Part shown: positions 32,769 to 44,575 of the stretch, in pieces
How the letters are laid out: each line of letters starts with the position of its first letter
Numbering within the stretch: the stretch's first letter is position 1
NCBI GenBank assembly: GCA_936432065.2
Contig: OW386293.2
Coordinates: 68,651,965-68,715,964, forward strand
Length of the DNA stretch: 64,000 nucleotides
Reading direction: 5' to 3'
Origin: Rutpela maculata
Lineage: Eukaryota; Arthropoda; Insecta; Coleoptera; Cerambycidae
Notes under the pieces: generated by a model
Told to the model about the DNA's origin: nothing
Seen by the model: only the letters and a program-made list of their open reading frames with translations
Databases searched by the model: none
Translations under genes and position numbers: made by a program

Positions 32769-33463
32769 TTAACTTGATGTAGGATAATCGGTTTTTATAA
32801 TAAAATTACTCTTTTCTTACTTTTCGGTTTATTCAGCCATCGTCATTGAACTATATTTAAGTGAAGACAAACTTTTCTTAAATGCAATTTTTTATACACA
32901 TGGATATAAATTACGTACATTAGTTAATATTATTGAATTCCACACTACAACTATTTACATTTTAGGTGTGTTTATTTGAGTGTTTAAAAGTAACTAAAAA
33001 CTGAAATTAAGTATTGCCTGTCTGCGTTGAATATAGTGGTTTTTTTAATAAAATATTATAAAACTTAAATATTCTTACATCTTTCCACCAAGTTTACTAA
33101 ATATAGTATTTTTAAACCATAAAACCTCACACCACTCTTTAACAAAAACAAATCTAATACATATCAATTAAGTCTTAGTTTTTTATATCTATAATAACGT
33201 ACACAAAGCACTATATTCAACGCGGACAGGCAATACTTAATTTCAGTTTTTAGTTTCTTTTAAACACTCAAATATAACACACCTAAAATGTAAATAGTTG
33301 TAGTATGCAATTCAATAATATTAACTAATGTAAGTAATTTGTATAGTAATGTGTATGAAAAATAACATTAAAAAAATATATTTGTCTTCACTTAATTATA
33401 CTTCTCTGCCGATGGTTGAATATACCAAAAGAGTAATCTCAGGATATACCTACATTAAGTTAA
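32769..33463. mobile_element. foldback element, ~695 bp, arms ~270 bp
   Basis: The ends TTAACTTGATGTAGG and CCTACATTAAGTTAA bound arms sharing AGGCAATACTTAATTTCAGT, CACTCAAATA and ACCTAAAATGTAAATAG in inverted order. The centre (~33047-33205) is unique. Non-coding. Confidence 0.8.
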
Positions 33464-33720
33464 TAATTAAAACATTTTGAATATATTGAAAACATTCCAT
33501 TACACTCACGCTTCATTTAATTTAATACAAAAATATTTAATACACATTTAGCTTGAATAATAAAAATAATCCGTTATTCAAGTTAAGATTATTATTTAGT
33601 TACCTATTACATATTTAAAATCCAATATATTGTCGCACGGCTATGTCGAAAATAATTGAGTGAGCACAAACGTTGCTCCATTATCGATGTTAACCGCATG
33701 AAAGAATGAAAGAGATGAAC

Positions 33721-34069
33721 GTATAATTAAATGATCAATCGACTTACTTGTAAGGAAGGTTGATCATAATTATATGAGCAGTCTCGTCGAAATATTACAA
33801 AACACCCTGTAGTAGTAGCAGTTTGCTGCACAATTCGACGTTGAAAGAGCTGAAAAGAAATGACTCATCCCTACCTACGTCTCGATCTAACATCTCTAGC
33901 CTCACTCGCTGAAAGTATGAACTCAGGTTTGATCGCCTATAGGGCGGGATTGTACTGATTATAAATAAAAAGAAAACAAAGGGAGGGATTTGTAATATTT
34001 CGACGAGACTGCTCATATAATTATGATCAACCTTCCTTACAGGTAAGTCGATTGATCATTTAATTATAT
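33721..34069. mobile_element. foldback element, ~350 bp, arms ~80 bp
   Basis: 33721-33803 and 33990-34069 are inverted copies (TTAAATGATCAATCGACTTA, GAAGGTTGATCATAATTATA, GCAGTCTCGTCGAAATATTA). CAGTCTCGTC...ATTACAAAACACCCTGTAG occurs at both sides of the right arm, suggesting a nested or repeated end. Confidence 0.75.
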
Positions 34070-35880
34070 TTCGCAGTCTCGTCTCATATTACAAAACACC
34101 CTGTAGATGTTTAAAGAGTAGGCGGATCAAACCTGGGAGTAACGGTATTTTTGTAAGAAAAAGCTAATTTTCCATACATATTATAGTTAATTAATTTCTA
34201 TAATAATATTCTCTCTGTAACATGACAGATGCAAGACAAAAAACAATATTTTCTGTAATAGGCAGAAAAAAGTACTTAATTTAAACCCAAATAATACAAT
34301 TAAGTTGAACATGAATTTTAGCCATATAATGTCTCTGACTTGACAGATTTTTAACACTTCCATAAACCTCCAAGTTAAAGTGTGGAGGAGTTATGATTTT
34401 TTTTTTTAATTTACGCAATTTTAATATTTCTAAGTATTTGAGGTACCATGGTTGGCTGACCCATTGTGGAACAACAAGTTGCTTTATTTTAATTATTTTT
34501 TTTATAAAATTTTAGGTACCAAACAAAATGGGTTGGGCCCCCTGAAATATATTTTTTACACTTTTTATTTTTAAATTTGTAACAAATAGGTCAACATCTC
34601 GGGCTCCAAATTTTGTTCTCTTTTTTTTTTTCATGTTCGGTGTTTACAGAATGCCTTCGAGATTTATAATCAGCCTCCGTGTTTTGCAAGACAAAAATAA
34701 ATACCTATTTCACGTTCCTCACACCACTGCTATATTATTCGGGTTATTTTGTTTAATTTATGAAATTGGATGCTATCCATTTCGTTTATAAATGTGGAGG
34801 CAGTTATGAGGTCTATTCTTAAGAGAATTGAGCACCTGTTCTCATTTTTTGCAAAAGATTTTAGTGCATAAAATGCAGCTTAGTGCAGTCACAGCCTTCT
34901 CGTAAAGTAGAGAAGGCTGTGGTGCAGTTGATGTGATTTACTTTTTCTACCTGACTCCAGAACCCGTGGGAAGCCACGCTATTACAGTGCCCTCCCCACC
35001 CCGTTTTAGACGGTTTGCTTGATGGTTTGGTTTGCTGCTCCTGTAACCACCAAACAAAGTCAATTTTTTGTCTCGTTGAAATGTTCATTTTGAGGTCATA
35101 ATTGTTTTGATTAGTTTTAAGTGATATATACTTGGCTATTTCAAAACCTTTTAAGTAAAACCTTCAAAACTTGACAGCCGGGCATATGGCTACGAGCTGT
35201 TCCATAAGTTTTGAAAAATTCCTTTTTGCATTTACATATTTTACTAAAAATGTTCTAGTTAACGGGTTATTTTCCGCTTTTGTCCAGTCAGACTTATTGT
35301 CAAATTTTGTGAATTAAATAAAAATCCTAAATATTTTATTTCTCTGGAAGGGATTAATTGACTTTTCTCTTTATTTATCATAAACTCTGGATAAGTTAGA
35401 ATATCCGTGGTGTATTTTATGTTATATTGACATTTTTTTATTAAACTAATAAGTTTAATCCAAAAGGTAACGAGTTAAATTCAAAAAGATTTTGTTAAAT
35501 TCGAATCTCAAAAATTTCCAGTGATCTCTTTTAATCGGTATTAAAAAGAAGCCTCCTTTAAGTTCACAGGGGCTAAGAAACAGTTATAAGAAATTAAAAC
35601 TTTGCCAGTCCTATAATCTTCTATATTCTCCATTTGTTTTTTTTTCCTTAAAAAGTATGGTGACATAAATTCATTTTTCGAATGTTTACATAAAGAATTA
35701 CATTTATGTTTATTAATTTAGAGGTCGACTGATTATATAATTTAATTTCATATATTGTTATATTTGGTTTACTTATTTATACAGGGTGTGCCTTGTTTAT
35801 GTATACCCTGTATACGTTTTCCCCAAATATGGAGATTGTTGTCGCCCCTTTCCAATTATTTAAAAAATAGCCAGTCGACC
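34070..35880. other. unassigned; perfect 12-bp hairpin at 34891-34922
   Basis: The hairpin is CACAGCCTTCTC / GAGAAGGCTGTG around an 8-base loop. It lies in a minus-strand 75-codon frame (34861-35088) that I do not recognise. Confidence 0.4.
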
Positions 35881-36375
35881 GGCATATTTTTCATTTACCT
35901 CCTCTGCTGACGTTGGTAACATATCTGTCGTGGTTTTCTCTTTTTCCCCTTCTACGTTCAAAGCTTTTTTGTTTTTCTTGTTCAACAGGAGATTATCTGG
36001 ATCTTCTATAGTTGGACATAGCGTGATGAAGAAATGTCAATATTTGGCTTGCATCAGCCAGTTTTACAAGGATATCTGTTATTAGGTTGAGATTTTCTCC
36101 TTGTATCATTTTCTCCATTGGTAACACTGTTCTTGCAATTTGGCAAGAAACTTGTCTTATTTTAGTGTATTTTTGCTTAAACAAATTTGAACTTTACCAC
36201 TTAATTTTGGCGAGTTAAGTCGTGGGATATTTTCTCGTAAAGGACATTTATGAATGATGTCCTTTCGAACCTCTTTATTTAGACCATTTTCAAGATAATT
36301 TGTCCATCTGACAAATACTTCGTATACTTTTGGCCCACATACATGGACATTTGATAGGTTACTACCTCGATTGTC
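35880..36375 (-). pseudogene. gag-like/ORF1-like protein fragment, frameshifted
   Basis: Minus-strand frames read VYEVFVRWTNYLENGLNKEV, RKDIIHKCPLRENIPRLNSP, then after a shift near 36180 MEKMIQGENLNLITDILVKL, ADASQILTFLHHAMSNYRRS, and later LLLNKKNKKALNVEG. The pattern 'W-x-x-(L)-x-x-G-L-x-K-E-x-(R/K)-x-x-(I/L)-x-x-K-(Y/C)-P-x-x-x-N ... (S/A)-P-K-L' followed by 'L-A-D-A-x-x-I-L-x-x-L-H-x-x-(M/L)-S-x-x-R-R' resembles gag-like proteins of arthropod and cnidarian retroelements, possibly DIRS-like. That assignment is from memory of the pattern and is tentative. Several stops make it non-functional. Confidence 0.4.
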
Positions 36376-37049
36376 TCCGCGCTCAGTGGCGGTACCGCGT
36401 CAGTAGAGACTATTGAAGAATGATTTTCTTAATTTCCATCTGAGTGGTTTTGACTTTCCCTTTCCTCTTCATAATCCAGGAGGGAGAAACCCCATTTTTT
36501 TGTTAATTTATGCACCAATTAGGTCACATGTATGGCAAATCATGTGCCTGCTTTTGAAAGTTTAAGAGAATCATGCGACCACTTGTATCTCTTGTATGTA
36601 TATATATGAAACATATAATTGAGGTGATGTGTAAATAAAGTCTCCTAAACATTTTTCTTTTTCATTTTCATTTAGGTGAATCAAATGATCACCCTTCCTA
36701 TTTTATGCCCTGTATATATTTCATACAACTTGATGTCAAGTACAACATACTTTGTTTTGTCAAGATCTTTAATCATTTAGTATATTTATTTTAGTTTAAG
36801 GCAAGAAAGGAGAGTTAGGGATAAAACAATCTAGCAAAAACCTTATCTGTGTTTTTAGCAGTTTTGTTTAGCATTTAACACCATTCAATGCTTTTTTATG
36901 GAAATATATATTTTAGTTTAAGTCGCAATGTTTATAATAAATTGAACTGAACCATTATTTATAAAATTTAGGCACATATGTCTGACTGCATTATAACATG
37001 TTTATAATAAATTGAATTGAATCTTTTTTATCAAATTTAGGAACATATT
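36376..37049. other. unassigned A+T-rich sequence
   Basis: No gene recognised. A GTTTATAATAAATTGAA(C/T)TGAA sequence is repeated at ~36930 and ~37000. Confidence 0.4.
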
Positions 37050-37245
37050 ATGAATGACTGCAATATTCAATTGGCGCACCATTGCACTCATGCCAGCTCC
37101 AATTTGCTGTTGGATGTGAACGAAAAAATTGTATTGCCGTATTGTAGTATTAAATACAAACGAAAAGTTCTTGATTAAATTTTGGGGCACGTATCGTCAG
37201 ACAACTCTCGGTAATCGGGTATTTGTCAATAAGCTCCATCCTAAT
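37050..37245 (-). pseudogene. second gag-like fragment of the same family
   Basis: Minus-strand frames give MELIDKYPITESCLTIRAPK, then FNTTIRQYNFFVHIQQQIGA, GMSAM. The order 'E-L-(I/L)-x-K-Y-P-x-x-E-x-C-x-x-x-x-A-P-K-(L/F)-N ... Q-x-Q-(I/L)-G-A-(G/A)-(M/L)-S-A' aligns with the upstream half of the fragment at 35.9-36.4 kb. It lies on the same strand ~700 bases upstream, so the two may be pieces of tandem or neighbouring insertions. Family assignment is tentative. Confidence 0.4.
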
Positions 37246-37663
37246 ATTTGTATTTATTCCACTTTTCAACACTTTAATTGCCAGGGGACTTAGGTTGATT
37301 TTCTCCTTTGCCAATCTTTTTTTTTCTAATTTGGACCAAATTGGTATCTAGATGTAATCTTAAGTAGACTACTTATTTTACCTGTGCGTCGATATGACGC
37401 ACGCGGTGTTCAGTGCAGATGACTACTTACAGATGAACCTGTTAATAAAACGTCACGCTTACAAATATGTGAGACTATACCCAACCTTACAAGGTATTAT
37501 TCTCAATAGACAGTAGCGTAACTAGAGTCGATGAGTCCTGTATGCAAGATTATCTGGTTGCACCCCCTAAACTTTATAAAACAAATAAGTATCGTTAAAA
37601 GAAATTAATTCAGTTTATTTAACATAAAATAAAAAAAAACATTTTTTTTTCAAAGGCCTTGAG

Positions 37664-37927
37664 GCCACACGCCTTGATTACATCTTTAGACACCGGAATA
37701 AAATAGTGTGTTTACCTTAAAGAATTTTATATTACTTACTGGTAATAACAATTAAATTCTATAAATGTACATTAATTACCTATGAATTGCAATTACAAAG
37801 TCAAATTTTCTAACTTCAGAATGACTGCGGAAAATGTCACTTTAAATAAAATCTGACAGGCAGCAAATTTAAAATTTTGTAAAGACTTTAAAAAAGGGAA
37901 ATAACTTCACAACCGTAGAAAAAATAG
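37664..37927. repeat. 264-bp inverted repeat, left arm
   Basis: Inverted copy of 39568-39830, sharing GCCACACGCCTTGATTACAT, GTCACTTTAAATAAAATCTG and TTCACAACCGTAGAAAAAAT. Confidence 0.85.
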
Positions 37928-39567
37928 TCAAGGGCGGATCTAGAAATTTCAATAATTTTTTTCTCGTCTGTGGCGCATGGGACCCATACGAAATATGGGA
38001 AATATCATCTAGAGAAGCACTCCTCTAACGGCCCCTAAAAAGTTTTGAAAAAGCAGTGTGCGAAATTTTTTTTCAGAATTCGAGTGGATCATTAGCCAAG
38101 TTTCAGATTTTTTGGCCAGATTTTCGGGTCTCCTGCCCCACTGTGCGACGTATGCTTTGGCTTTAAATTTTGGTGTTGTGCGGATGACTTTGCAGCCACA
38201 GCCATATATTACGAGTATAGATAGATAGGCTTTAATTTTATCTTATATCGTTAAATCGGTCATATACCTCGAAAAAAGTATATTTTTTAAGTATTAAATG
38301 CCACATTCCGAATAGTCAATATTATGTGAATTATTAAATTATGTAAATATTTTTAACTGTACATGCTGTAATGATAAAATTAAAGTTTACAATCTACTTT
38401 AAATGCTTTGCACTTTTTAACATGGTTCTGCAGAGCGTATTACTTTTTTGATAAAATCTAGGGAATAATTTACGTAACATGCTATATTATAGGTGCTTAT
38501 TACGGTCTAATTATATGTCATATAAGTTTTATAATTATAGACTTTGTGTTTTATGACATTTTCATTAAACATTTCTATTTGATAAATTTAATATTAGTAC
38601 ATTATGGGTAGTACTTTTGAGGTTTTACTCTAACTATTATCGCAATGAGGAAGTTGCATGATTTTTTTTTATAATAAAAATCGATAAAGCCTCAAAAAAA
38701 TTATAGAAATGTAAAATTTAAAATTTTTTGAACGTGCGGGAAAAAAAATTATTTAATCGGTGAAGAATTTGGATATTTCAAAACGGCAGCTATTTGACTC
38801 AGTAATTGTGACGTTTTCCGTTATTATTCCCTAAAAACGTTGCCGCGATTGCCGTCAACAATCAGTAAACGTCCAAAAATGCCATTTTTTATTTGCTCCT
38901 GCCGGGTCGAATTTTCAAATTTCGCCATTACGATGCGGAGAAGTACAACTATCTATCTGTATTTCCGTATTGACATCATCTGGTGTGTTGAGAAAAATAT
39001 AAACGGTTTAAGATTGCATGTTTTTGAGCAATTTTCGACTCCGAAATGCATGCTTTTTTTACTATTTTTTGCCGATGTCTCCGAAACGGTAAGAGGTAGC
39101 TCGAAATAAAAAATACCGTAAAACGAGTTCGTCTCATTACGAATCTTTTAGTTCAATCAGAATTTTGATATTTTTTGCTTAAAACCTAGGTAACTTCTTA
39201 ACCTTGACTACTCTCCAAGAAACTCTAACGAATTTAATTAGAATTAAATTTGCTAGAACTGTTTTTTTTATGTTTTGTCCCACGTCAAAAATGAGGGAAC
39301 TAGAAGGGGCGGAAGTGGGAACTTTTTTATTTTCGATAAAGTTTCGACATTTTGTCACCGTAATTAATCGGTAATTAACTGAAATCGATCTCAAATACGA
39401 TGTCCACTTAATGTCATTAGACGCTACATTAATCTCGTCCATTCGAAACGAACATTTCTGGAAAAAATAGTAGATTGTAATACAAGTGTGGCAAGGGCTT
39501 AATTGCAAAACGATGTATGAAAGTATCATACGAGTTTTGCAATGAAGCTTGCCACATGTGTTACATA
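37928..39567. other. unassigned interior between long inverted arms
   Basis: Starts with AAGGGCGGATCTAG, a hAT-like terminal sequence, and includes at 38104-38154 the inverted partner of 32090-32136. No protein family is recognised in the 89-codon (38840-39109) or 116-codon (39529-39179) frames. Confidence 0.4.
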
Positions 39568-39830
39568 CTATTTTTTCTACGGTTGTGAAGTTATTTCCCT
39601 TTTTTAAAGCCTTTCCAAAATTTTAAATTTGCTGCCTGTCAGATTTTATTTAAAGTGACATTTTCCACAGTCATTCTGAAATTAGAAAATTTGACTATGT
39701 AATTGCAATTATGTGTAATTAATGTACATTTATAGAATTTAATTGTTATTACCAGTAAGTAATATAAAATTCTTTAAGGTAAATACACTATTTTATTCCG
39801 GTGTGTGAAGATGTAATCAAGGCGTGTGGC
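39568..39830. repeat. 263-bp inverted repeat, right arm
   Basis: Inverted copy of 37664-37927. A third, partial copy of its inner segment (GTGATATTTTCTGCAGTTAT, GAAGTTAGAAAATTTGAC) follows at once at ~39834-39885. Confidence 0.85.
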
Positions 39831-40202
39831 AAAGTGATATTTTCTGCAGTTATTTTGAAGTTAGAAAATTTGACCTTCAGCACAATCGTAGAAAAAGATT
39901 TTTTTAAGATTTACATGCATTTTCTAGGAAAACATGAAATTTCTTCCATTTTCTCGAATGTCTCGATAATTATCAGTTTTTTTTTTTTTTTAGTTTTTAG
40001 ACACCAATATTAAAGATAATTAATTCAGGTTACCGACATGTTTCTTATTTTTTCTCTAGCACAGAAATAACAATGTTATGACCGAGAGTATGCGTATCCT
40101 TGTACGATTAATACATAATATTCTCTTACGCTATCACAATACCGGCTCTAACGGCTGACGTCATTGACGCCAAGAAACCATTTGCAGTCACGTGATTGTG
40201 TT

Positions 40203-41587
40203 CAGAGCTGGGCAAGGCACTCATTTAAACTACTTCAAGTATCAAGTACCAAATAGTTAGTTAGGGTACTTGTTGCATCAAGTATTAATTACTTTTCAAA
40301 AAGCAGAATACTTCAAGTATCAAGTACTTAGAGGTAGTACTTGCAATTTTGGGTGTAAGTACAAGTAGTACAAGTAGTACTACTTCAATTAGTCATTTAA
40401 TTCTAAAAAGTACATTTAAATACTTCAAGTATTTTCTTGTTGTATCAAGTATCAAGTACTGTTTAAAAGTAAAACACTTACAAGTACATTCAACTACTTC
40501 AAGTCCTTTAAATTTTTCATTTTTATCTAAACCAATCTTTATGTGTAAATATTTGTATACATTGACATATTTTTTATATTTAAAATAAATAATGATATAG
40601 TTTTTTGAAGTTGTTTTATTTATTTAAATGAGAAAATTTTGCTCCTAAAAAACATAGCATTCCATTTCATTAATGTATTCTAAAATAAGTAAAAGTAAAA
40701 ATTTTTAAATAATTTTTCAGATTTGACAAAATTTCTTGAATATTATAGTCTAAGGGATAGCTTGATATATAGGGCCTGGGATAAAACATGTTGGCATTGC
40801 TGTTATGTTTTAGCAAATATTTTTCTGAGTATTTTATCTTATGTGAGTCAGATCTCCCCCTCTGTCCGTTTTGGCGCTAGCCGCCCCTGAAAATATTCAA
40901 TTGTGAAACAGAGTATAATACTTTGGGGCTTGGTGCTAGGTGAAGAGGGTATATTGCCTATTAACATTAGATATATGCCAACATTTTTTCTCCGTGCAAT
41001 TGGCAGCACCGGCGACATCAATTATGGCCAAAATTGGAACGTAGTAATAGTATAACACTTTCTGACTAAGCGAAAAATTTTCGTTGTCAATGCTCATTGC
41101 TGGAAAACCATATGCCAGCATTTTCTGCTTGCCCATTTTCCATATTTTTGGCCAAAAATTGGACTTTTGGTCAATGACGGGCAAAAACTGGTACTTTTCA
41201 AACTTGTAGTTTCGGTACCAAAGAATATCTGAACACATTAACACAGAATATCAACACTCTCAATATTGGACCAAATGTTTATTACCATCACACTATGTCT
41301 GTCTAATACAAACTAAAGGCAAATGCTCTTTTTAGCTATACGAATAACTGCTCTTATCAGTATCTGCAGGTTTCAACTGGATTGTAAACTTACTTGCAGT
41401 ATAAAGTTACTTGAAGTAGTGATCAAGTACTTTAAATTCTTGAAGTAAATTGTAACGTACTTTAAGTATTCTAAAATATCTGCAAGTATCAAGTACCAAG
41501 TACTCATTTCTTCGGATATTTGAGGTAAAATACTTCAAGTAATAAAATAAGTACAATTTATACTACTTTTACCTGTACCCAGCTCTG
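40203..41587. mobile_element. hAT-type non-autonomous element, 1385 bp
   Basis: The TIR CAGAGCTGGG(C/T)A is inverted at the right end (CCCAGCTCTG). It is flanked by ATTGTGTT (40195-40202) and GTTGTGTT (41588-41595), an 8-bp target-site duplication with one mismatch, as expected of hAT. Both subterminal regions (about 40215-40510 and 41380-41575) are packed with ACTTCAAGTA(T) / TACTTGAAGT motifs, likely transposase-binding repeats. No transposase coding sequence is present. Confidence 0.88.
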
Positions 41588-41595
41588 GTTGTGTT

Positions 41596-42833
41596 TTCAA
41601 ATTACGGTATATCTATTTATTTTGAATTTCTTTTGTTATAATCGTTTTCTGTGTAATGGAAATCACGAGTACATCACTTTTCAAGCATCTTAAAATGTCA
41701 TGCATCTTCCCCATTGATGTAAATAAACGACATCATGATCGACATTCATCAATACTTAAAAAGCACTTATTAGAATCCCTAACTTTTTTGTATGGTAAAA
41801 ATGTGTCCTCGCTTCCCTGATATAAGGAACCCAGTATCGCCCCTTTCGAAAGTTGGTGCGCGATTCCTCATCGACTTTATCTGACTGAATTTTAATCTGG
41901 GCCACTTGAATGGGATTTGCTTTTACTATAGTAATCATGATTTTTTAACTACAAGAATGTAAGTAATATTACTAAGTTTACCTTCCTTGGACTTGTTCTC
42001 ATCTCTTTCTCAATGAAAAGTATCAGCCCATCCATCCCTCCATTCTCCCGCCCGTCACTTTCTGTGCATTCACATTGATTCAAAAATTACTTGCGTGGTA
42101 TCTCGTCGACTGTATTGAAATGAAATTGGATAAAACAGCTGATAATGAATCCAGAGTTGCGTCAATGGAACGTAAAAGTGATATAAATATTGTCAACATT
42201 GCCGATAGCGACAATGTTGACAAGAACTTGACCTAATGTAAGCTGCCTTTAAAAAAAAACACAATTTTAGTTTCAATTTATTACTTTAAAATATTTATTA
42301 ATAAAAATTAGGTATATACCTTTGTTCGAAATTTTGTCCGCCGATTTGCAAACATTTTAGGATCGGATCCAATTTTGTCTTACTAATGCAAATGATTCGT
42401 ACCATATGAACCACACTGTTATGTTGGTGCGATATCCTAGGCGCCTGGTCCGTAAAAGTTGTACGATTAGGCACGTGTCTATTGAATAATCGTTTTGCTA
42501 CCTCATCATAGATTAAAATTATGCCCATTGTCCATCTACTGCACGCATATGTGTCATTTTGAATATAAATAACAATACCAATCAGCACTGACTTAAAAAA
42601 AGTTGACTGCTCTGCAAACAGCTGTTATTGTCAATGTACCTTATTTTAGCAACTTAAAATCGATTTAATTTATTTTCAAAATTGAGTAAAAAATTCATTA
42701 TGTCGCGCCGTGTAGAAAAAACTTTTAAACCTTTTATATTAAAAAAATAATTTTTAAATACTTAATAAAAATTGATTTACATCATTTTTAACATCTTTCG
42801 ATACACCACTGTTCAGTGCACAGGCGCGACTTA
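41596..42833. other. unassigned; two unrecognised minus-strand frames
   Basis: Minus-strand frames at 41938-41756 (60 codons) and 42588-42298 (96 codons) have protein-like composition. The second contains IILIYDEVAKRLFNRHVPNR, faintly like the helix-turn-helix start of some insect transposon proteins. Not enough to call genes. Confidence 0.25.
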
Positions 42834-42880
42834 GAAATTTCGAGAATATCAGAATCTTCGATTTCCGGAAACTTCTAGAT
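42834..42880. promoter_or_regulatory. heat-shock element cluster
   Basis: GAAatTTCgaGAA (42834-42846), GAAtcTTC (42852-42859) and TTCcgGAAacTTCtaGAt (42863-42880): three blocks of alternating, correctly spaced nGAAn units within 47 bases. This is the binding pattern of heat-shock factor trimers and is much denser than expected by chance. Confidence 0.7.
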
Positions 42881-42890
42881 CAAAATTTAC

Positions 42891-42930
42891 TATGAAAGAA
42901 CAGATACTTCGCTGGCGTCTCTACTCAGTC
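42891..42930 (+). promoter_or_regulatory. candidate core promoter (TATA-like and initiator)
   Basis: TATGAAAG (42891-42898) precedes an arthropod-type initiator TCAGTC (42925-42930) by about 30-36 bases; the initiator-like motif recurs as TCAGTCTTTAGTCAGTC. Together with the upstream heat-shock elements this forms a plausible heat-inducible promoter reading to the right. Confidence 0.45.
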
Positions 42931-43853
42931 AGTCTTTAGTCAGTCTTTACTCATCCGATACTTCCGACAAATAGCTGAAATACAGAGGCAAATTTATACC
43001 ATCAAGTGACCAAGCGTTAATCAATATTCTAATTAACATCGTCTAATTAATAATTCGTTTTAAGTTTATTTATTGTGAGAACGTGAAACTGTAATATGCT
43101 TTCTTAAACCCAAATCCGTGTTTCAAAATTGACTGTTTAAATCGTACAAACTTTAATATATAGGATGTTCTAATTCTCAGTGACAAAAAGTGAGTGATTG
43201 GAGTGTTCCAAGTGGACGTATCTCAAACCTTAGCGAAAGGTACGTTCATTATAACCAACTCACGAAATCTAATGTGACTAATGTAAAACTTGAAGTGGAG
43301 GTGAGCAAAATACTATTGGGATCCAGATTAAACTACAGTCGTCCAGCTAAGTAGAGTTCAGTCGTCGCTGTTGTTATAGGTTATTAAACAAATTAATTTG
43401 AGTTCCGTTAAAAGCTTCATTACCACACTGGTAAAACAAGACATTCAGAAATTGAAGCCTAACTTATTTATTTATTTGAACAATAATAACAACATGCATT
43501 CCTTTTATAAATTGATTACAAACGTTATCGATCACTTTGTTAAAGCTGAAAATAATTTGACTTATTTTGTTTATGTCAAATATTCTGCTATTTGTGATCT
43601 TAGCATAATCAAACTTGTATCGTTAACTATTAGGCACATTCTATTATCATTATATATATTTTTTCTGTATCTCCTTGAAGTTTTTTGGATAAGATCTGAA
43701 GCACCTTATATTTAAAACAAACAATAATTATAATAATGAATTTATCCAAATGGAAAAAAATTATAAGGCAATGACAGGCAAATTTAGAAAAAATGAAGTA
43801 AAAATAATGTTTTAAGGATAAAACCTTTCATTATTTATTTTAATATATGTATG
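42931..43853 (+). other. candidate noncoding transcript downstream of the heat-shock promoter
   Basis: There is no Hsp coding sequence. Donor-like GAAAG|GTACGT (~43239) and GGAG|GTGAGC (~43301) sites occur. The 105-codon frame at 43398-43715 is A+T-driven and has no recognised domain. Confidence 0.25.
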
Positions 43854-43855
43854 TA

Positions 43856-44573
43856 CAGCGTGTCCTCCGATTAGGTTCGCTTAGGTGACAAAAAAATTTT
43901 CGATTTTTTTTTTCATATTTGGAGGTTCACCCCTGTTTATCTAAAAAGTAATTTTGGGTGTACTTTTGTTTTTTTAAAATCATGTAGGCCATGACAGTTA
44001 AGCAAAAACGAATTTTATGTTAGGTGAAGTACATTTTCTGTAAAAGATACAGGAAATGCAGGAAGGAAAGTTATTCAGATTAAAATGTTATGGCCCTATG
44101 CAAAGTTTCAAGAACATACGCCTACTTTGATGACTTTGATTTTTTTCAGTATAATTGCATTTTACGAAAAAAAAAATAGTATGCCAGTTTACTAAAGTGT
44201 TTGATCTAGCACATAATGGAGTAAACACTTTAGTAAGCCGGCAACATTTTTTTTTCTCGTAAAATGCAATTTGATTTAAAAAATCAAAATCATCAAAGTA
44301 GGCGTATGTTTTTGAAATTTTTCATAGGACTATAACTTTTTAATCTAAATAACTTTCCTTAATGACATTTGCTGTATCTTTTACAGAAAAGGTACTTTAC
44401 ATAACACGAAATTCGTTTTTGCGTAACTGTCATAGCCTACATGATTTAAAAAAAACAAAAGTACACCCAAAATTACTTTTTAGAAAAGCGGTGGTGAACC
44501 TCCAAATATGAAAAAAAATTCGAAAATTTTTTGTCCATTTCACCTATAGCGAACTCAATCGGAGGACACGCTG
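43856..44573. mobile_element. palindromic TA-flanked MITE, 718 bp
   Basis: The termini CAGCGTGTCCTCCGATT...AATCGGAGGACACGCTG are flanked by TA on both sides (43854-43855, 44574-44575), as for Tc1/mariner-type insertion. Nearly the whole element is one inverted repeat with ~350-bp arms; the centre is around 44215. Non-coding. Confidence 0.88.
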
Positions 44574-44575
44574 TA

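Noticed and set aside
34861..35088. 75-codon minus-strand frame including the 12-bp hairpin
   Set aside because: No recognisable motif, and the perfect hairpin inside it argues for a structural repeat rather than coding.
42298..42588. 96-codon minus-strand frame faintly like a transposon helix-turn-helix protein
   Set aside because: The similarity is limited to a few residues and no partner domain or TIR was found.
43398..43715. 105-codon frame downstream of the heat-shock elements
   Set aside because: Hydrophobic, Asn/Ile/Leu-rich composition typical of A+T-rich noncoding DNA; no resemblance to small Hsp or Hsp70.
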